Shown here: one piece after another, positions 8,772 through 18,814 of the stretch
Numbering within the stretch: the first letter of the stretch is position 1
Layout: each line of letters starts with the position of its first letter
Origin: Janthinobacterium lividum
GTDB lineage: Bacteria; Pseudomonadota; Gammaproteobacteria; Burkholderiales; Burkholderiaceae_D
Reading direction: 5' to 3'
NCBI RefSeq assembly: GCF_011601275.1
Contig: NZ_JAAOLY010000015.1
Location: forward strand, 62,001-126,000
Length of the DNA stretch: 64,000 bases
The notes under the pieces: generated by a model
Databases searched by the model: none
Seen by the model: the letters and a program-made list of their open reading frames with translations, nothing else
What the model was told of the DNA's origin: nothing
Made by a program: the position numbers and the translations under genes

Positions 8772-9398
8772 TTACGGCCAGGCGGGCCGGCGCATGTGGA
8801 ACAGGCTGTCCGGTCCGATCTCGAAATAATCGGCCGGACCGCCGCCGCGCAAGATCGGCGCGGCGGCGGCCGTGTCGTACACGCCGTCGGTCAACAGGTG
8901 GCGCGCGATATGCACGCCCACCACTTCCCCCAGCACCAGCCAGCTGCCGACGCCATCGCCATTGACGCCTTGCAGCTCGATGATCTGCGTGCGTCGGCAT
9001 TCGAAGGACACGGGGCTTTCGGCCACGCGCGGCACATGCACGATGCGCGAGGCGGCCGGCGTCAGGCCGGCCAGCGCGAATTCATCGACTTCGGGCGGCG
9101 CCGGCGCGCAGCTGATATTCATCGCCTCGGCCAGCGGACGGGTCGCCAGGTTCCACACGAATTCGCCCGTCTGTTCGATATTGCGCAAGGTATCCTTGCG
9201 GCCGATGCTGGAAAAACCGATCAGCGGCGGATGGTAATTGAAGGCGTTGAAAAAACTGTACGGCGCCAGATTGAGCACGCCCTCGCTGCTGCGCGAGGCA
9301 ATCCAGCCGATGGGCCGCGGCCCCACGATGGCGTTGAAAGGGTCATGCGGCAGGCCATGGCCCTGCGCAGGTTCATAAAAGTGAATATTGTCGGCCAC
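8772..9398 (-). CDS. flavin reductase-like FMN-binding split-barrel protein
   Basis: About 208 residues from a GTG at 9398. This start has AGGA six bases upstream, whereas the longer TTG start at 9422 has no recognisable ribosome-binding site. The sequence DPFNAIVGPRPIGWIASR, then NLAPYSFFNAFNYHPPLIGFS, is the FMN-binding split barrel of the flavin-reductase-like domain. Members reduce FMN with NAD(P)H or act as FMN-dependent oxidoreductases. It is a lone gene facing the MHS symporter and divergent from the AI-2E transporter. Partner and substrate are unknown. Confidence 0.82.
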   Translation of the reverse strand: MADNIHFYEPAQGHGLPHDPFNAIVGPRPIGWIASRSSEGVLNLAPYSFFNAFNYHPPLIGFSSIGRKDTLRNIEQTGEFVWNLATRPLAEAMNISCAPAPPEVDEFALAGLTPAASRIVHVPRVAESPVSFECRRTQIIELQGVNGDGVGSWLVLGEVVGVHIARHLLTDGVYDTAAAAPILRGGGPADYFEIGPDSLFHMRRPAWP

Positions 9399-9594
9399 GC
9401 GCGTTCCTGAAATCGAAGTCAAAGGCGCCCGGGATGGAACGCCTGGAGCGACAGCTTACTGGAATTGCCGCCACCGCGTTGCCAGCCCCCGGCGCCAGGC
9501 GCGCTCGCGCACGCATCACGACAATTGTATGGCGCGCCGCACCATGCCTCGCTTATGATGGGACAACTCAACCCTTATCATTCCGCTACCGCCC

Positions 9595-10656
9595 ATGCCT
9601 ACCCTCACGCTGCACCAGAAAGTGTTCCTGCTCCTCCTGAGCATCGTCACCATCGGCTTCGGCTGGATACTGGCGCCGTATGCGGGCGCCATCTTCTGGG
9701 GCGTCATCCTGGCGATCCTGTTCGCGCCCGTGTACCGCTGGCTGCTGCTGAAAACCAGGGGTCGCGCCGGCCTGGCGTCGCTGCTGACCTTGCTGCTGAT
9801 CATCGTTATCGTGATCCTGCCGCTGTCGCTCATTTCCGTGTCGCTCGTGAACCAGGCGGCCAGCGTCGTGGAAATGGTACGGTCGGGCGAAATCACGGTC
9901 GCCATGTTCTTCAATAAGATCATGGCGGTGCTGCCGCAATGGCTGATCAACTTGCTCGACCGCTTCAACCTGACCAGCCTGGCCAGCCTACAGGACAAGC
10001 TAGCCGAGGGCGCCACGCAGGTGAGCCAGGTGGTGGCGGTGAAAGCCATCAACGTGGGCCTGTATACCTTCGAATTCCTCACCAGCCTGTGCATCATGCT
10101 GTACCTGCTGTTTTTCCTCATGCGCGATGGTTCGACCCTGTCGGCCCGCATCAAGGGCGCCGTGCCGCTGAGCCGCAAGTACAAGCAGCGCCTGTTCACC
10201 AATTTCACCACGGTGATCCGTGCCACCGTGAAGGGCAACATCCTCGTGGCGATCGCCCAGGGCGCCCTCGGCGGGCTGGCGTTCTGGTTCCTCGACGTGC
10301 CGGCGCCCCTGCTGTGGGCCGTGCTGATGGCTTTCCTGTCGCTGCTGCCGGCCGTCGGCGCCGCCCTCGTCTGGGCGCCCGTGGCCGTCTACTTCCTGGC
10401 CACGGGCGCCATCTGGCAAGGCGCGGGCCTGGCCGCCTTCGGCGTCTTCGTCATCGGCCTGGTCGACAACGTGCTGCGCCCCATCCTGGTGGGCAAAGAT
10501 ACCAAGATGCCCGACTACGTGGTGCTGCTGTCGACCGTGGGCGGCATGGCTCTGTTTGGCCTGAACGGCTTCGTCATCGGGCCCGTGGTGGCGGCCCTGT
10601 TCATCGCCTCGTGGGATCTGTTCGTCTCGGCCAGCGAATTCCAGGCCGAGGATTGA
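9595..10656 (+). CDS. AI-2E family transporter (PerM-like permease)
   Basis: A 353-residue polytopic membrane protein. Hydrophobic segments lie at about residues 10-45 (paired helices), 60-85, 150-175, 210-300 and 310-335. GRAGLASLLTLLLIIVIVILPL and VGAALVWAPVAVYFLATG match the AI-2E/PerM family, now thought to export small signalling molecules or ions. The C-terminal motif DNVLRPILVGKDTKMPDYVVLLSTVGGM (about residues 290-317) is highly conserved there. The next gene starts 3 nt after the stop. Confidence 0.88.
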   Translation: MPTLTLHQKVFLLLLSIVTIGFGWILAPYAGAIFWGVILAILFAPVYRWLLLKTRGRAGLASLLTLLLIIVIVILPLSLISVSLVNQAASVVEMVRSGEITVAMFFNKIMAVLPQWLINLLDRFNLTSLASLQDKLAEGATQVSQVVAVKAINVGLYTFEFLTSLCIMLYLLFFLMRDGSTLSARIKGAVPLSRKYKQRLFTNFTTVIRATVKGNILVAIAQGALGGLAFWFLDVPAPLLWAVLMAFLSLLPAVGAALVWAPVAVYFLATGAIWQGAGLAAFGVFVIGLVDNVLRPILVGKDTKMPDYVVLLSTVGGMALFGLNGFVIGPVVAALFIASWDLFVSASEFQAED

Positions 10657-10659
10657 GGC

Positions 10660-11388
10660 GTGGCGGCCTGGGCCGGCAGGGAACATAGGGGCATCGACCT
10701 TGCAGATTTTTCTCTCGGCCAGCGTCCCCATGGCCGCTACATCGCCGCGATTGTCCTGCTGCACCTGGCGCTGTTCTGGGCCGCCACGCGGCCTGTACAC
10801 ACAGGAATCGAGCACGATGACCGGATCTGGCTGCAGCTGATGCCGCCCCTGCCGCCAATGAAAGCTGTCATTCCCCCTGCCAGGCCCGATCCGGCGCCGG
10901 CGCCTGCGCGCCCACCGGCCCGCCCAGCCAGCGCGGCAAGCACCTCGCCTCCAAAAGAGGCAACCGCATCGGCGCAGGGCAAGCCGCAAGACAACGCCCC
11001 GCCGGCAGAACCTGCGCCTGCCGCACCCAAGACCGGCGCCCTCCCGCTCGCTCAACAGGCGCTGCAGGCAGCCGGCGCCATCGACCGCCAGCTGCGCGCC
11101 GAGCATCCGCAGGAATTCGTGGCGCCGCCCGATACGCCGCGGACGCGTCTGGCAAAGGGGTTTGCGGAAGCGCATGCGGCGGTCAAGCCAAAGTGGTTCG
11201 AAGCGGCCCGCATCGAGCTGTTCAGCGCACCAAACGACCCCAAGCGCATCTACCGCGTCATCACGGCGACTGGCGAATACTGCATCTATTTACCGGACAA
11301 AGGCAGCATGTCGCTGAACCTCAGCGCGCGGTCCGGCTACGCCGGTTTCGGCGAAGGAACCGCGGCGCCTTGCCCCATCCGGTTTTGA
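10660..11388 (+). CDS. proline-rich single-pass membrane protein of unknown function, TonB-like layout
   Basis: About 242 residues from a GTG that follows the AI-2E gene by 3 nt, with GAGG in the 3' end of that gene eight bases upstream. One membrane helix lies at about residues 27-42 (YIAAIVLLHLALFWAA). A Pro/Ala-rich stretch follows (about residues 65-125), then a globular C-terminus ending in GEYCIYLPDKGSMSLNLSA and AAPCPIRF with two cysteines. The N-in helix plus Pro-rich spanner resembles TonB, but no TonB C-terminal YP motif is present. The tight spacing suggests co-translation with the transporter. Function is not known. Confidence 0.65.
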   Translation: MAAWAGREHRGIDLADFSLGQRPHGRYIAAIVLLHLALFWAATRPVHTGIEHDDRIWLQLMPPLPPMKAVIPPARPDPAPAPARPPARPASAASTSPPKEATASAQGKPQDNAPPAEPAPAAPKTGALPLAQQALQAAGAIDRQLRAEHPQEFVAPPDTPRTRLAKGFAEAHAAVKPKWFEAARIELFSAPNDPKRIYRVITATGEYCIYLPDKGSMSLNLSARSGYAGFGEGTAAPCPIRF

Positions 11389-11602
11389 CAGCGGGCGATG
11401 CAGCGCGCCTCAAATAAACCCTTCAGAACCCGGCGCTGCCAACGGCGCCCCTTGCGCTTCCCGAAACAGGCTGGAACAGCCTGGCGGCAGAGTGCCCGCC
11501 GGTGCCGGACAGCCTCGGCGACTCTTCACATGAGACCGCATTTCATAGCAACTATCATGTTGAAATAGTATACATTTAGCAACAAATGCAGAAATATAGT
11601 TT

Positions 11603-11631
11603 TTGACGCAGTGGGCGCTGCGGCGTAGTGT
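11603..11631 (+). promoter_or_regulatory. possible sigma-70-like promoter of the peroxidase operon
   Basis: TTGACG (11603-11608), a 17-bp spacer and TAGTGT (11626-11631) lie 37 bp before the first gene of the DyP unit. The -35 box is good (5/6) and the -10 box weak (3/6). The rest of the 280-bp gap from 11389 shows nothing else recognisable. Confidence 0.4.
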
Positions 11632-11668
11632 CGGTCGTCCCGACAACCACGTAATGAGGAGCCCTCCC

Positions 11669-12127
11669 ATGGCAAATCCACTGTGCTTACTGATGCCGGT
11701 ACTACCCGGCACCAATCCGATCTCCATCGCCGCCGCGTTGCAGGAATACCAGACGAAGATCAATGCCGCACTCACCGATATCGGTACCGTGCACTTTGCC
11801 CGCTTCACACTGTTTGACCGCTCCCAAGCCAATCTGCTGCCCGACATCGGCAAGACGGGCACTTCCGACACCCTGATCATCGGCGTGATCACCGAGTATG
11901 ACGGCAGTTTCAATGGCTACATCGAGGATTTCGTGGCGCAGTTGGGCGAAGTATTCGACGCGCTGCTGCAGTTTGTCGTGGGCGGCAAGGCGCTGATGCC
12001 CGTTGCCAACCATGTGGCCGCATTCGAAGCCTTCATCACCGCCAACGACGCCGCGCAGCACGTGCCCAACACGGGTCTGTATAGCGCCTATCCGCAGACC
12101 GTCCAGCAAATCCTCGCTTCCGTCTAA
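11669..12127 (+). CDS. small alpha/beta protein paired with DyP peroxidase (possible dimeric-barrel fold)
   Basis: About 152 residues from an ATG with AGGAG seven bases upstream. No signal peptide is clear. The pattern VHFARFTLFDRS, then LIIGVITEYDGSFNGYIEDF, alternates beta-alpha as in ferredoxin-like dimeric barrels; the YDGSF.GYI.DF phrase recalls segments seen in heme-dependent peroxidase/catalase relatives. DyP enzymes are themselves two such barrels, so this may be a partner or a diverged relative. It precedes the peroxidase by 61 nt on the same strand. Family not firmly recognised. Confidence 0.7.
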   Translation: MANPLCLLMPVLPGTNPISIAAALQEYQTKINAALTDIGTVHFARFTLFDRSQANLLPDIGKTGTSDTLIIGVITEYDGSFNGYIEDFVAQLGEVFDALLQFVVGGKALMPVANHVAAFEAFITANDAAQHVPNTGLYSAYPQTVQQILASV

Positions 12128-12188
12128 AGACAACGCCACGCCGGGGCTGCGCAAGCGGCCCCACCACCCCAGCCCCCGGAGAGACAGC

Positions 12189-13622
12189 ATGGCCGATCCC
12201 ACCATCGATTACGACGACGTGCAAGGCACGATCCTGCGCGGCTACCGCGTCAACCTGGCGCGCCATTTCATCTTCAGCATCACGGATGCGGCGCAGGCAC
12301 GGCGCACCATCGCGGCCCTGCTCGACGGCAGCGACGGGCTGCCGACCATTACCACCGCGCGCCATATCCATCCCAAGCCGCCCTGCTTCGTCAATCTCAG
12401 TTTTACCGCTCCCGGCCTGTCCGCGCTGGGAGTGACCGCGGCCGACCTGGCCACCTTCGACCAGGCATTTCAACGGGGTGCGGCCGATCCGGCCAGCGTC
12501 GCCGCCGTGGGCGACGTGGGCGACAGCGCCCCCGAACATTGGCTCGGCAACCTGGGACCGGCCACCAAAGCCGGCCAGGTGCATGCGATGCTGAGCCTGT
12601 GGGTCAGCGAATCGGAGGAAGTGCTGCAGGCAACGTCGGCCAAGCTGCGTGGCGCCTTTGCCGCCGGCTGGCGTGAACTGTATGCGCACGATGGCGTGGC
12701 CCTGCCAGGCAACCGCGTGCATTTCGGCTACCGCGACAACATCGCCCAGCCGGACGTCGACGGCGCCCCGCCGCGCAAGCACGAACATGAGCACGAACCT
12801 GACCCGCTCAACAGCGTCAAGACGGGGGAATTCCTGCTCGGCTATCCGAATGAAAACGGCGGCACCTACCAGGTGCAGCCACCGCAACTGTCCACCAATG
12901 GCAGCTATGCCGCCTTCCGCATCCTGGAGCAGGACGTGCCCCTGTTCGACAGTATTCTGAGCCAGGGCGCGGCCAGCTCCGGACTCAGCACCGAAATGGT
13001 GGCCGCCAAGATGTGCGGACGCTGGCGCAACGGCAATCCGCTCGTGCTCGCGCCGGACGAGCCGGGTCCCGTGCTGCCGGACGCCAGCCTGAACCGCTTT
13101 CACTATGTCGATGCGCAGCCGGAACTGGACGACACGCTGGGCCTGAAATGCCCGATCGGCGCGCATATCCGGCGCAACAATCCGCGCGATGAAGGCGTCG
13201 TGGGCACCTCGGCCCGCCACCACCGCATCGTGCGGCGCGCCATGCCCTACGGCAGCGAATACGATCCGGTTACACCCATCACGGAGCAGCGGGGATTGGT
13301 CGGCTATTTCATCAATGCCAACCTGCGCAATCAGTTCGAATTCCTGATGCAGCAATGGAACGATGACGATACCTTCGTCAAATCGGCCGTCGGCCCGGCC
13401 GGCCCCGAGGCGGGCAATGCCACGCTCAACATCAGCGGCCAGGACGTGTTCCTGGGCATCAACGACCCGAGCGTCAGTTCCTTCACCTTGCCCGGCGTGG
13501 GCGCCAAGGGCAGCGGCAATAAGAAACTGCAGCATTTCTCGCGCAGCGTCATCACGCGCGGCGGCGTGTATTGCTTCTTCCCCAGCATCACGGGATTGCG
13601 CTACCTGGCAAGCCTGAGTTAG
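12189..13622 (+). CDS. DyP-type heme peroxidase (larger class C/D type)
   Basis: A 477-residue peroxidase without a Tat or Sec signal, so probably cytoplasmic. The start ATG has GGAGA upstream. The distal Asp is Asp183 in FGYRDN, where the usual GXXDG is GYRDN (Gly replaced by Asn). The proximal heme ligand is His326 in CPIGAHIRRNNPRD, and the distal Arg lies in RIVRR (349-350). The segment SVKTGEFLLGYPNENGGTY is typical of the larger DyP classes active on dyes and aromatics. A short GGGGC/GCCCC hairpin lies in the leader (12143-12162). No encapsulin gene or C-terminal targeting tail is nearby. Confidence 0.9.
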   Translation: MADPTIDYDDVQGTILRGYRVNLARHFIFSITDAAQARRTIAALLDGSDGLPTITTARHIHPKPPCFVNLSFTAPGLSALGVTAADLATFDQAFQRGAADPASVAAVGDVGDSAPEHWLGNLGPATKAGQVHAMLSLWVSESEEVLQATSAKLRGAFAAGWRELYAHDGVALPGNRVHFGYRDNIAQPDVDGAPPRKHEHEHEPDPLNSVKTGEFLLGYPNENGGTYQVQPPQLSTNGSYAAFRILEQDVPLFDSILSQGAASSGLSTEMVAAKMCGRWRNGNPLVLAPDEPGPVLPDASLNRFHYVDAQPELDDTLGLKCPIGAHIRRNNPRDEGVVGTSARHHRIVRRAMPYGSEYDPVTPITEQRGLVGYFINANLRNQFEFLMQQWNDDDTFVKSAVGPAGPEAGNATLNISGQDVFLGINDPSVSSFTLPGVGAKGSGNKKLQHFSRSVITRGGVYCFFPSITGLRYLASLS

Positions 13623-13655
13623 GCGGCGGGCGGGCTGCAGCGCGATTAACCCCGT

Positions 13656-13961
13656 TCAGGCAAACACGGGGCGGAAGAAACTGCGCTCGTAGCTGACGAT
13701 GCAGCGCGTCTCTTCGGCATAGCGGAAGGCGGCCTGGCATTCGGCGTCCTGCATCGAGTCGCTGCGGTACCGCTCGTACAGGGCCAGGCTGGGAAACGAG
13801 AACATGGCCAGGGCCACGTTGCTGGCGCCTTCGGATGGCAAAAAATAGCCGTGGTGCTGGCCGCCGAAGCGTTCGACGAGCGGTATCCACAACTTGCCGT
13901 AGGCTTCGAATTCCCGCAATTTGTATGGGTCGATGATGTAACGCAGGTAGCAGGTGATCAT
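13656..13961 (-). CDS. NIPSNAP-family protein
   Basis: A 101-residue ferredoxin-like alpha/beta protein. MITCYLRYIIDPYKLREFEAY and FGGQHHGYFLPSEGASN match the NIPSNAP domain; the biochemical role of bacterial members is largely unknown. The ATG at 13961 has AAGGA six bases upstream and overlaps the WD40 gene stop in an ATGA junction. It is last in a GNAT-WD40-NIPSNAP chain. It faces the DyP gene convergently with 33 nt between stops. Confidence 0.85.
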   Translation of the reverse strand: MITCYLRYIIDPYKLREFEAYGKLWIPLVERFGGQHHGYFLPSEGASNVALAMFSFPSLALYERYRSDSMQDAECQAAFRYAEETRCIVSYERSFFRPVFA

Positions 13962-14884
13962 GGGGTTTCCTTGTGAACGTTCAGATCCATCAGCATGCCA
14001 GATTCCCATGAACCGATGGCGGCCAATGACGAGCCAGGCAAAAAGTCCAGCGCGCAGGGATAGCTAAAATCTTCCTGCGCCAGGACGTTTAACTCGGGCC
14101 AGCCATAAAACAGCAGCTTGCCCTTGCCGATGCGTCCCAGCGCGCTGCCGTCGGGAAGCCAGCGCAAGGCGTCGCCCGTGCCGCCGCCCGCCTCCACGGG
14201 CGCCGTGGCCAGACAGCGGCCATCGCCCATCGCATGCACGGATAAGAATTCCTCGCCGCCCGCGTAATGCAGCACGGCCAGGCGCTCTCCATCGGGCGAT
14301 GGAGCGCACGACGCCAGCTTGGGCAGCGACAGCACCACGCGGCCGCCTCCCGCCTGCAGGGGCCAGTCCCACACGCTGCAGTAGTCGGGCGGCTGCACCT
14401 GTCCCTCGTCCACCGATTTGACGCCATGCAGGACCAGCAAACGCCGCCCGCCATCGATGGCGTAGATTGCGCGCAGCATCTCGCCCGGGTGCTCCTGCGT
14501 GAACAGCACTTCGCCCGTCTGCGCGTCGCGCACGCGCAGGCGGCCATCCCAGCCGCCATCGGCCAGATACCGGCCGCACGGCGACCATGCGGGGCCGCAG
14601 CCTTCGCCATCCTTTTTGTTCTGGAAATTCAGCAGCAGCTGACCCGCCTCGTTATCCACCACAGCCATCTGGCCCGTCGTGCTCTTGATGGCCAGCCGGC
14701 TGCCGTCGGGCGAGAACGCCATGCTGGAACAATGGGCGATGAATTTGCCGCGCCACAGTTTCTGGCATGCCGCCACGTCCCACAAGACCAGGTCGCGTCC
14801 CAGCACGGCCAGGTACGCGCCATCGGGCGAAAACCGCACGCCGTAGGCGCAGCCCAGCTTCAAAGGCTTGCGCTTTGCCGTCAT
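13958..14884 (-). CDS. WD40-like beta-propeller protein
   Basis: A 308-residue soluble protein with degenerate WD40 blades: VRFSPDGAYLAVLGRDLVLWDV (in two parts, residues 16-37), MAFSPDGSRLAI (about 55) and WSPCGRYLADGGWDGRLRVRD (about 98-118), with weaker blades to the end. No signal peptide, kinase or protease domain is fused. Both ends overlap neighbours by 4 nt (ATGA with the upstream GNAT gene and with the downstream NIPSNAP gene), so it is translationally coupled on both sides. Such propellers usually act as protein-interaction scaffolds; its partner is unknown. Confidence 0.8.
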   Translation of the reverse strand: MTAKRKPLKLGCAYGVRFSPDGAYLAVLGRDLVLWDVAACQKLWRGKFIAHCSSMAFSPDGSRLAIKSTTGQMAVVDNEAGQLLLNFQNKKDGEGCGPAWSPCGRYLADGGWDGRLRVRDAQTGEVLFTQEHPGEMLRAIYAIDGGRRLLVLHGVKSVDEGQVQPPDYCSVWDWPLQAGGGRVVLSLPKLASCAPSPDGERLAVLHYAGGEEFLSVHAMGDGRCLATAPVEAGGGTGDALRWLPDGSALGRIGKGKLLFYGWPELNVLAQEDFSYPCALDFLPGSSLAAIGSWESGMLMDLNVHKETP

Positions 14885-15390
14885 GGGCGCGCCAGGCGGT
14901 ACACAACGCTGTCGATATCGTAATGGCGCTCCATGCCCACGTACTGCATGCCCAGGCGCGTCATGACCTTGATCGAGGCCGCGTTGTCGGGATGGGCCAC
15001 GGCCACCACTTCGGGCGCGCCGACGACGTCGAACGCATGCGCGGCGATGGCGGCCGCCGCTTCGCTGGCATAGCCCTGGCCCCAGCCCGTGCGGGCCAGG
15101 CGCCAGCCGATTTCATGCGGCTTGCTCTTGTCGCCATCGAGATGCTGCAGGCAAGCCATGCCCACCATCTCGCCATCATCGAGGCGTATCAGCGCCCACC
15201 ACGAATAGCCCCATTCGGCCCAGCGGCCCGTGACGCGCTTGACGGCGGCGCGCGTGTCTTCTTCCTTTTCGGGCTGGCCCGCGTTCAGATAGGTCATCAC
15301 CTCGGGATCGCTGTTGAGCGTGCGCATGCGCTCGTAATGGTTTTCCGTGATCGGTTCCAGGCGCAGGCGCGCCGTCGTCAATATGGTCAT
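14881..15390 (-). CDS. GNAT N-acetyltransferase, RimJ/RimL-like
   Basis: About 169 residues from the ATG at 15390, which has AGGA six bases upstream. MTILTTARLRLEPITENHYERM is the usual start of the acetyltransf_3 (RimJ-like) group, and the acetyl-CoA pyrophosphate loop is ARTGWGQGYASEA (pattern R/Q-x-x-G-x-G/A). The C-terminal NAASIKVMTRLGMQYVG is the conserved motif B region. The stop overlaps the WD40 start (ATGA). Upstream is the strong terminator after the phosphoribosyltransferase gene, so transcription of this trio must start in or just after that hairpin. Substrate is unknown. Confidence 0.87.
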   Translation of the reverse strand: MTILTTARLRLEPITENHYERMRTLNSDPEVMTYLNAGQPEKEEDTRAAVKRVTGRWAEWGYSWWALIRLDDGEMVGMACLQHLDGDKSKPHEIGWRLARTGWGQGYASEAAAAIAAHAFDVVGAPEVVAVAHPDNAASIKVMTRLGMQYVGMERHYDIDSVVYRLARP

Positions 15391-15406
15391 GGCATTTCCT
15401 TGGACG

Positions 15407-15439
15407 AAAAAAAAGACGATACACGATCGTCTTTTTTTT
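15407..15439. terminator. bidirectional intrinsic terminator after the phosphoribosyltransferase
   Basis: A 14-bp perfect stem AAAAAAAAGACGAT / ATCGTCTTTTTTTT with a 5-nt loop. It has a T-run on either strand and lies 16 bp past the stop of the upstream minus-strand gene. Confidence 0.88.
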
Positions 15440-15455
15440 GCAAGCGCGCACGCAA

Positions 15456-16001
15456 TTACTTGCCTGCTTCGCCCTTCTTGATCCACGCCGCCAACTGGTG
15501 CGGACGCAGGCCATCGTAGTCTTCGAACGGCTGATGGATCCACGGATTGTGCGGCAGCTCGTCGAGGAAGTAGTCGGGACGCACGACGGAGCAGCCCTTC
15601 AGCCAGATCACGGCCGATTTGACTTCGGTCACGTCAGGGAAGTTTTCCTTCAGGTGACGCGTGACCTTGTCCAGGGTGACGCCCGAATCGGCCAGGTCGT
15701 CGACCAGCAGGATACGGCCGGCCAGCGGGCCCTTGGTCATGGTCATGTACTTGGCGATATCGAGGTCGCCGCGCACCGTGCCCGCGTCTTCGCGGTAGGA
15801 GCTGGTCGAGAGGATGGCCAACGGCAAGTCAAAAATGCGCGAGAACACGTCGCCGGGACGCACGCCGCCGCGCGCCAGGCACAATACCTGGTCGAATTTC
15901 CAGCCCGATTCATAGACCTTGAGCGCCAGGCGCTCGATCAGGCGGTGGTATTCTTCCCAGTTGACCCAGAGGTGTTGATCGTTCGATTGTGGGGTAGTCA
16001 T
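15456..16001 (-). CDS. phosphoribosyltransferase, hypoxanthine/xanthine-guanine type
   Basis: A 181-residue type I PRTase. The PRPP-binding loop is ILLVDDLADSGVTL (about residues 98-111), and FDQVLCLARGGVRPGDVFSRI is the upstream pyrophosphate-loop region. It lies directly after purA, as often in Burkholderiales, consistent with purine salvage using PRPP. A strong terminator between purA and this gene means it is either read through or separately promoted. It could be Gpt- or Hpt-like; the base specificity is not clear from sequence. Confidence 0.86.
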   Translation of the reverse strand: MTTPQSNDQHLWVNWEEYHRLIERLALKVYESGWKFDQVLCLARGGVRPGDVFSRIFDLPLAILSTSSYREDAGTVRGDLDIAKYMTMTKGPLAGRILLVDDLADSGVTLDKVTRHLKENFPDVTEVKSAVIWLKGCSVVRPDYFLDELPHNPWIHQPFEDYDGLRPHQLAAWIKKGEAGK

Positions 16002-16030
16002 GATAGTGGAATCTTATTATTAGCGTGATT

Positions 16031-16055
16031 AAAAAAATCCGCCTTGCGGCGGATT
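16031..16055 (-). terminator. intrinsic terminator after purA
   Basis: An 8-bp stem AATCCGCC/GGCGGATT with a TTGC tetraloop, followed on the minus strand by a T-run (complement of the A-run at 16031-16037). It lies 12 bp past the purA stop. Confidence 0.85.
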
Positions 16056-16067
16056 GTGTCCAGCAGC

Positions 16068-17384
<1,317 letters not shown>

Positions 17385-18545
17385 TTAACCTAAGTTTTTA
17401 AGAATCCAGCTACTACCATTATCGGCAAGTACCAGCACGCGATCGCACTCGAACTCGTCTTGTTCATTACTGTGACCCGGCATATTCTGGATCACGACCT
17501 CGCCCGCCTTGCGCAACTCGGCGATTTTTTCCTTCAATTCTGGCGCGCTGCCCCATGGGGCGCGGATCGAATGCTTCCGTTCCGCCGTTGGCAGCAGGCG
17601 CGCCAGTTCGCGCAAATCGAGCGAGAAGCCGGTCGCGGGACGTGCCCGGCCGAACGCTTCGCCGACGTGGTCATAACGGCCGCCGCGCGCAACCGCGTTC
17701 GGCAAGCCAGGTACATACAGCGCAAACATCGCGCCACTTTCATATTGGTAGCCGCGCAGGTCGGCCAGGTCGATCGCCACTTCGGCGCGGCCCAGGGCCG
17801 ATCCTGCCAGCGCGGCCAGTTCGGCCAGCGCCTTGAGCACGCCCGGCAGCGGCGGCAGCACTTCGCGCGCACGCGCCAGCACGTCGATGTCGCCGTACAG
17901 GTTCGGCAAGGCCAAGAGCGCCTCGCGCGTGACGGCATCGTAGGATGCGGTCAGGGCGCGCAGGCCCGGCGCATCTTTCGCGCGCAGCAGGATGTACAGC
18001 GCAGCTTCGTCGCGCACGGCGGCGGCGTCTTGCGCAATGATAGCGCGCAACAGGCCGACGTGCGACAAATCCAGGCGGACGCTGTCGAAACCGGCCAGTG
18101 CCAGCGAAGCGAGCGCCAGTTCCTGGATCTCGGCATCCGCTTCCAGGCCGGCGTGGCCATAGATTTCGGCGCCGATCTGCAGCGGTTCGCGGGTGGCGTG
18201 CAAGCCCGACGGACGGGTATGCAGCACGCTGCCGGCGTAGCACAGGCGGGTCACGGTGGCACGGTTCAGCAGGTGGGCGTCGATGCGCGCCACTTGCGTC
18301 GTCATGTCGGCGCGCAGGCCGAGCATGCGGCCAGACAGCTGGTCGACCAGTTTGAACGTGCGCAGGTCGGTATCCTTGCCAGCGCCAGTCATCAGCGATT
18401 CCAGATACTCGAGCAGCGGCGGCATCACCAGTTCATATCCGTACAGACGGAAATTATCCAGCATGAGGCGGCGCAGCTCTTCGATCTTGCGCGCTTCCGA
18501 CGGCAGAACATCGGCAATATTTTCGGGCAAAAGCCAATTCGGCAT
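17385..18545 (-). CDS. hisZ: ATP phosphoribosyltransferase regulatory subunit
   Basis: A 386-residue HisRS-like protein without tRNA-charging function. It partners short-form HisG in the first step of histidine synthesis. [23 protein letters not shown] and [21 protein letters not shown] are the class-II-synthetase-like motif 1 area, and [28 protein letters not shown] corresponds to motif 2. The hisZ-purA pairing is standard in beta-proteobacteria. It has its own promoter region because the hflC terminator lies just upstream (18735-18767). Confidence 0.95.
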   Translation of the reverse strand: MPNWLLPENIADVLPSEARKIEELRRLMLDNFRLYGYELVMPPLLEYLESLMTGAGKDTDLRTFKLVDQLSGRMLGLRADMTTQVARIDAHLLNRATVTRLCYAGSVLHTRPSGLHATREPLQIGAEIYGHAGLEADAEIQELALASLALAGFDSVRLDLSHVGLLRAIIAQDAAAVRDEAALYILLRAKDAPGLRALTASYDAVTREALLALPNLYGDIDVLARAREVLPPLPGVLKALAELAALAGSALGRAEVAIDLADLRGYQYESGAMFALYVPGLPNAVARGGRYDHVGEAFGRARPATGFSLDLRELARLLPTAERKHSIRAPWGSAPELKEKIAELRKAGEVVIQNMPGHSNEQDEFECDRVLVLADNGSSWILKNLG

Positions 18546-18734
18546 GAGGGAGCGAGATACGGAAGAAAGTTGAAAAATGCATCATGCGAGGCAGCGGCGG
18601 GCGAGCCAGGCAAGAGGCCGAACCTGATATTTTACGCGAAAACACGGGCCTTTAGGGATAAGTTGTCCGAAACGCTGCCGCGCAGCCCTAAAAACACCGC
18701 ATTTTACGCCTTCCCGCAACAACCTGACGGGCAC

Positions 18735-18767
18735 AAAAAAACGGGGCCGGCAATGACGCCGGCCCCG
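18735..18767 (-). terminator. intrinsic terminator after hflC
   Basis: A 10-bp GC stem CGGGGCCGGC/GCCGGCCCCG (18742-18751, 18758-18767) with a 6-nt loop. On the minus strand it is followed by a T-run (18735-18741 complement). It ends the hfq-hflX-hflK-hflC transcript 48 bp past the hflC stop. Confidence 0.88.
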
Positions 18768-18814
18768 CTCATGCTGCACCCGGTCTTGCGGCCGGGGGCA
18801 GTCCCGATGCTGTC

